Assembly: GCA_902795525.1 (NCBI GenBank)
Contig: CADBLN010000016.1
Coordinates: 1-15,183 of the forward strand
Length of the DNA: 15,183 nt
From: an uncultured Erysipelotrichaceae bacterium
GTDB lineage: Bacteria; Bacillota_I; Bacilli_A; Erysipelotrichales; Erysipelotrichaceae
Direction: 5' to 3'
Below are positions 13,849 to 15,183 of this stretch, piece after piece. The notes below the pieces were generated by a model, which made no database searches, was not told the DNA's origin, and saw only the letters and a list, made by a program, of their open reading frames with translations. Positions within the stretch are counted from its first letter, which is position 1. Each line of letters opens with the position of its first letter. The translations under genes were made by a program, and so were the position numbers.

Positions 13849-15183
13849 ACTTAAGTTTTATGCACTAGCAATATTTTTAGTCCAAGTTATTGTGTTAGTT
13901 GTTTTGCAATGGGTTTTTGCACAAAACTTTAGCGTAATTGGTGCTATTTTTACGCTGGTTGATGCTGCCTTTGTTGTTTATTTGATATATAAGTATGAAA
14001 GAGAGAAGAAAGGCCGTATTTTGAGTATTTCAAGGGTTCTTGGTACGGATACCAAAGATGCTTTGATATATGGACAGATTGGAATCATCATTTACGATGA
14101 TGATTATGTTGCTACATGGTGTAGTGAATTATTTGAAGAACGTGGCATTGCAATAGTGGGTGAACGCCTCACTAGAGCAATCCCAGGTAGTGAAGTATTA
14201 CTGAATGGTGAAAGTGATAAGGCCATTTTTGTAATTGATGAAAGAGAATATGAGATTACTCGTTCAGAAGCAGATAGAGTTTTGTTTATAAAGGATGTTA
14301 CTGATATAAACGAGGTTAATCGTAATTATGAAGATGAGAAGATTGTATTAGGATTAATCCATCTAGATAATTATGAAGAAACTATTCAATATGAAGATGA
14401 GCAGAAAATTGCTAATATCAACACTAATATCAGGCAAAAGATAATTGAGTGGGCAAAGGAATACAATGCGATCATTCGAAGAATTAGAGGCGATAGATTC
14501 TTGGTTGTTTTGAATGAAAGTGAATTCAAGGAAATGCTTGATGATAAGTTCTCAGTGTTGGAAGAAGTTAAGAAGGAAGCTAATGATTTAAATGTCGCTA
14601 TCAGTGCTTCAATGGCTTTTGCTAGAGGAACAAGCGATAATAATGAGTTAGATAATATGATAAATGATTTACTGGAGTTGGTTTTATCACGTGGTGGAGA
14701 CCAAGTTGCGGTAAAGGCCTATGGTGAAGATGTTAAGTTCTATGGGACATCATCAGAAGCCAGCGAGAAGAAATCAAAAGTTCAAGTCAGAGTATTGGCA
14801 CATACTTTAAGGAATATCATTAATGAGAGTGACAATGTCTTTATTGTTCCTCATAAAGAAGCTGACTTTGACGCAATTGGTGCTTGTTTAGGCGTAAGCA
14901 GATTTGTCCAAGCGTTTAACAAGAGCACATATATTGTTTTAAGAGACATTAGCATTGAAGAAAGTGCCAGAACTGTTATTGAAGACTATGAAGATAGTAT
15001 TGAGGAAAGACATGCTTTGATTAGCGAAGAAGAAGCCTTAGAGTTTGTTACTAAAAATTCATTGGTTATTGTTGTAGACCATCATAGTTTGGATTTAACA
15101 AGTGCACCTAAACTGGTTGACAATTGTAAGCATATTGTTATTTTGGATCACCATCGCAGAAAACAAGAAAGCACAATTCCAGC
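13829..15183 (+). CDS. gdpP: cyclic-di-AMP phosphodiesterase GdpP (5' part, cut by window end)
   Basis: GdpP hydrolyses c-di-AMP to pApA at the membrane and so tunes osmotic and cell-wall stress responses. The 451 codons present cover two N-terminal membrane helices (about 8-30 and 33-55), a PAS-like region (about 60-150), a degenerate GGDEF domain (RGDRF at 220-224) and the beginning of the DHH domain. DHH motif I is H342, D346 and D348 (PHKEADFDAIG). D417 (VVDHHSLD) is motif II, and D440-H441-H442 (LDHHRR) is motif III. Many relatives read DTH at motif II, here DHH. The DHHA1 domain and stop lie beyond 15183. An in-frame TAG at 13820 limits the start to ATG 13829, with GGGAG ten bases upstream, inside the end of yybS. 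The family length of about 650 residues means about 200 are missing. Confidence 0.94.
   Translation, partial: MEYQTDKLKFYALAIFLVQVIVLVVLQWVFAQNFSVIGAIFTLVDAAFVVYLIYKYEREKKGRILSISRVLGTDTKDALIYGQIGIIIYDDDYVATWCSELFEERGIAIVGERLTRAIPGSEVLLNGESDKAIFVIDEREYEITRSEADRVLFIKDVTDINEVNRNYEDEKIVLGLIHLDNYEETIQYEDEQKIANINTNIRQKIIEWAKEYNAIIRRIRGDRFLVVLNESEFKEMLDDKFSVLEEVKKEANDLNVAISASMAFARGTSDNNELDNMINDLLELVLSRGGDQVAVKAYGEDVKFYGTSSEASEKKSKVQVRVLAHTLRNIINESDNVFIVPHKEADFDAIGACLGVSRFVQAFNKSTYIVLRDISIEESARTVIEDYEDSIEERHALISEEEALEFVTKNSLVIVVDHHSLDLTSAPKLVDNCKHIVILDHHRRKQESTIP

Noticed and set aside
1..15183. CRISPR arrays, insertion sequences, prophage or att sites
   Set aside because: I saw no spaced direct repeats, transposase or integrase motifs, or broken genes; the single tRNA gene has no partial copy that I could find.

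Overview
The window looks like chromosomal core DNA from an AT-rich Bacillota (Firmicutes) species. The strongest argument is the order rpsF-ssb-rpsR-yybS-gdpP at the right end, which is the Bacillus subtilis order. Strong Shine-Dalgarno sites, AT-rich intergenic gaps and compact hairpin-plus-T terminators agree. The compact layout and gene mix would suit an anaerobic lineage such as Erysipelotrichia or a clostridial relative, but that placement is inference. The code is standard: Trp is TGG throughout, no gene is interrupted by TGA, and one gene (queA) ends in TGA.

Left part (1-4185). A possible last few codons of a + strand gene and its terminator face the minus-strand pair tgt-queA, which carries out two steps of queuosine tRNA modification and overlaps by one base. 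A divergent promoter region separates tgt from a + strand aldo/keto reductase with a C-terminal two-cluster ferredoxin domain, followed by a small four-helix membrane protein. A two-way terminator lies between that gene and a minus-strand tRNA-Asn(GUU), itself a target of Tgt.

Middle (4186-9704). Two transcription units, each closed by a strong terminator. The first pairs a TIM-barrel sugar-phosphate isomerase/AP-endonuclease-like protein with an alkaline-phosphatase-superfamily phosphodiesterase. The second is a tight four-gene cassette: an FMN split-barrel protein with a C-terminal PCP_red-like domain, an atypical NAD-binding SDR/NmrA-like protein, a DUF1295 (steroid 5-alpha-reductase-like) membrane enzyme, and an unrecognised multi-helix membrane protein. 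This cassette is the best candidate for something undescribed. It looks like a membrane-associated redox pathway of unknown substrate.

Right part (9746-15183). ispD (MEP isoprenoid pathway) and an M24B aminopeptidase P form a two-gene unit. Then comes the rpsF-ssb-rpsR operon with its own promoter and a structured leader that can sequester the rpsF ribosome-binding site, as expected of S6:S18 autoregulation. A terminator separates it from yybS and gdpP. gdpP (c-di-AMP phosphodiesterase) is cut by the window end. No insertion sequences, phage genes, CRISPR arrays or sizeable repeats were seen.
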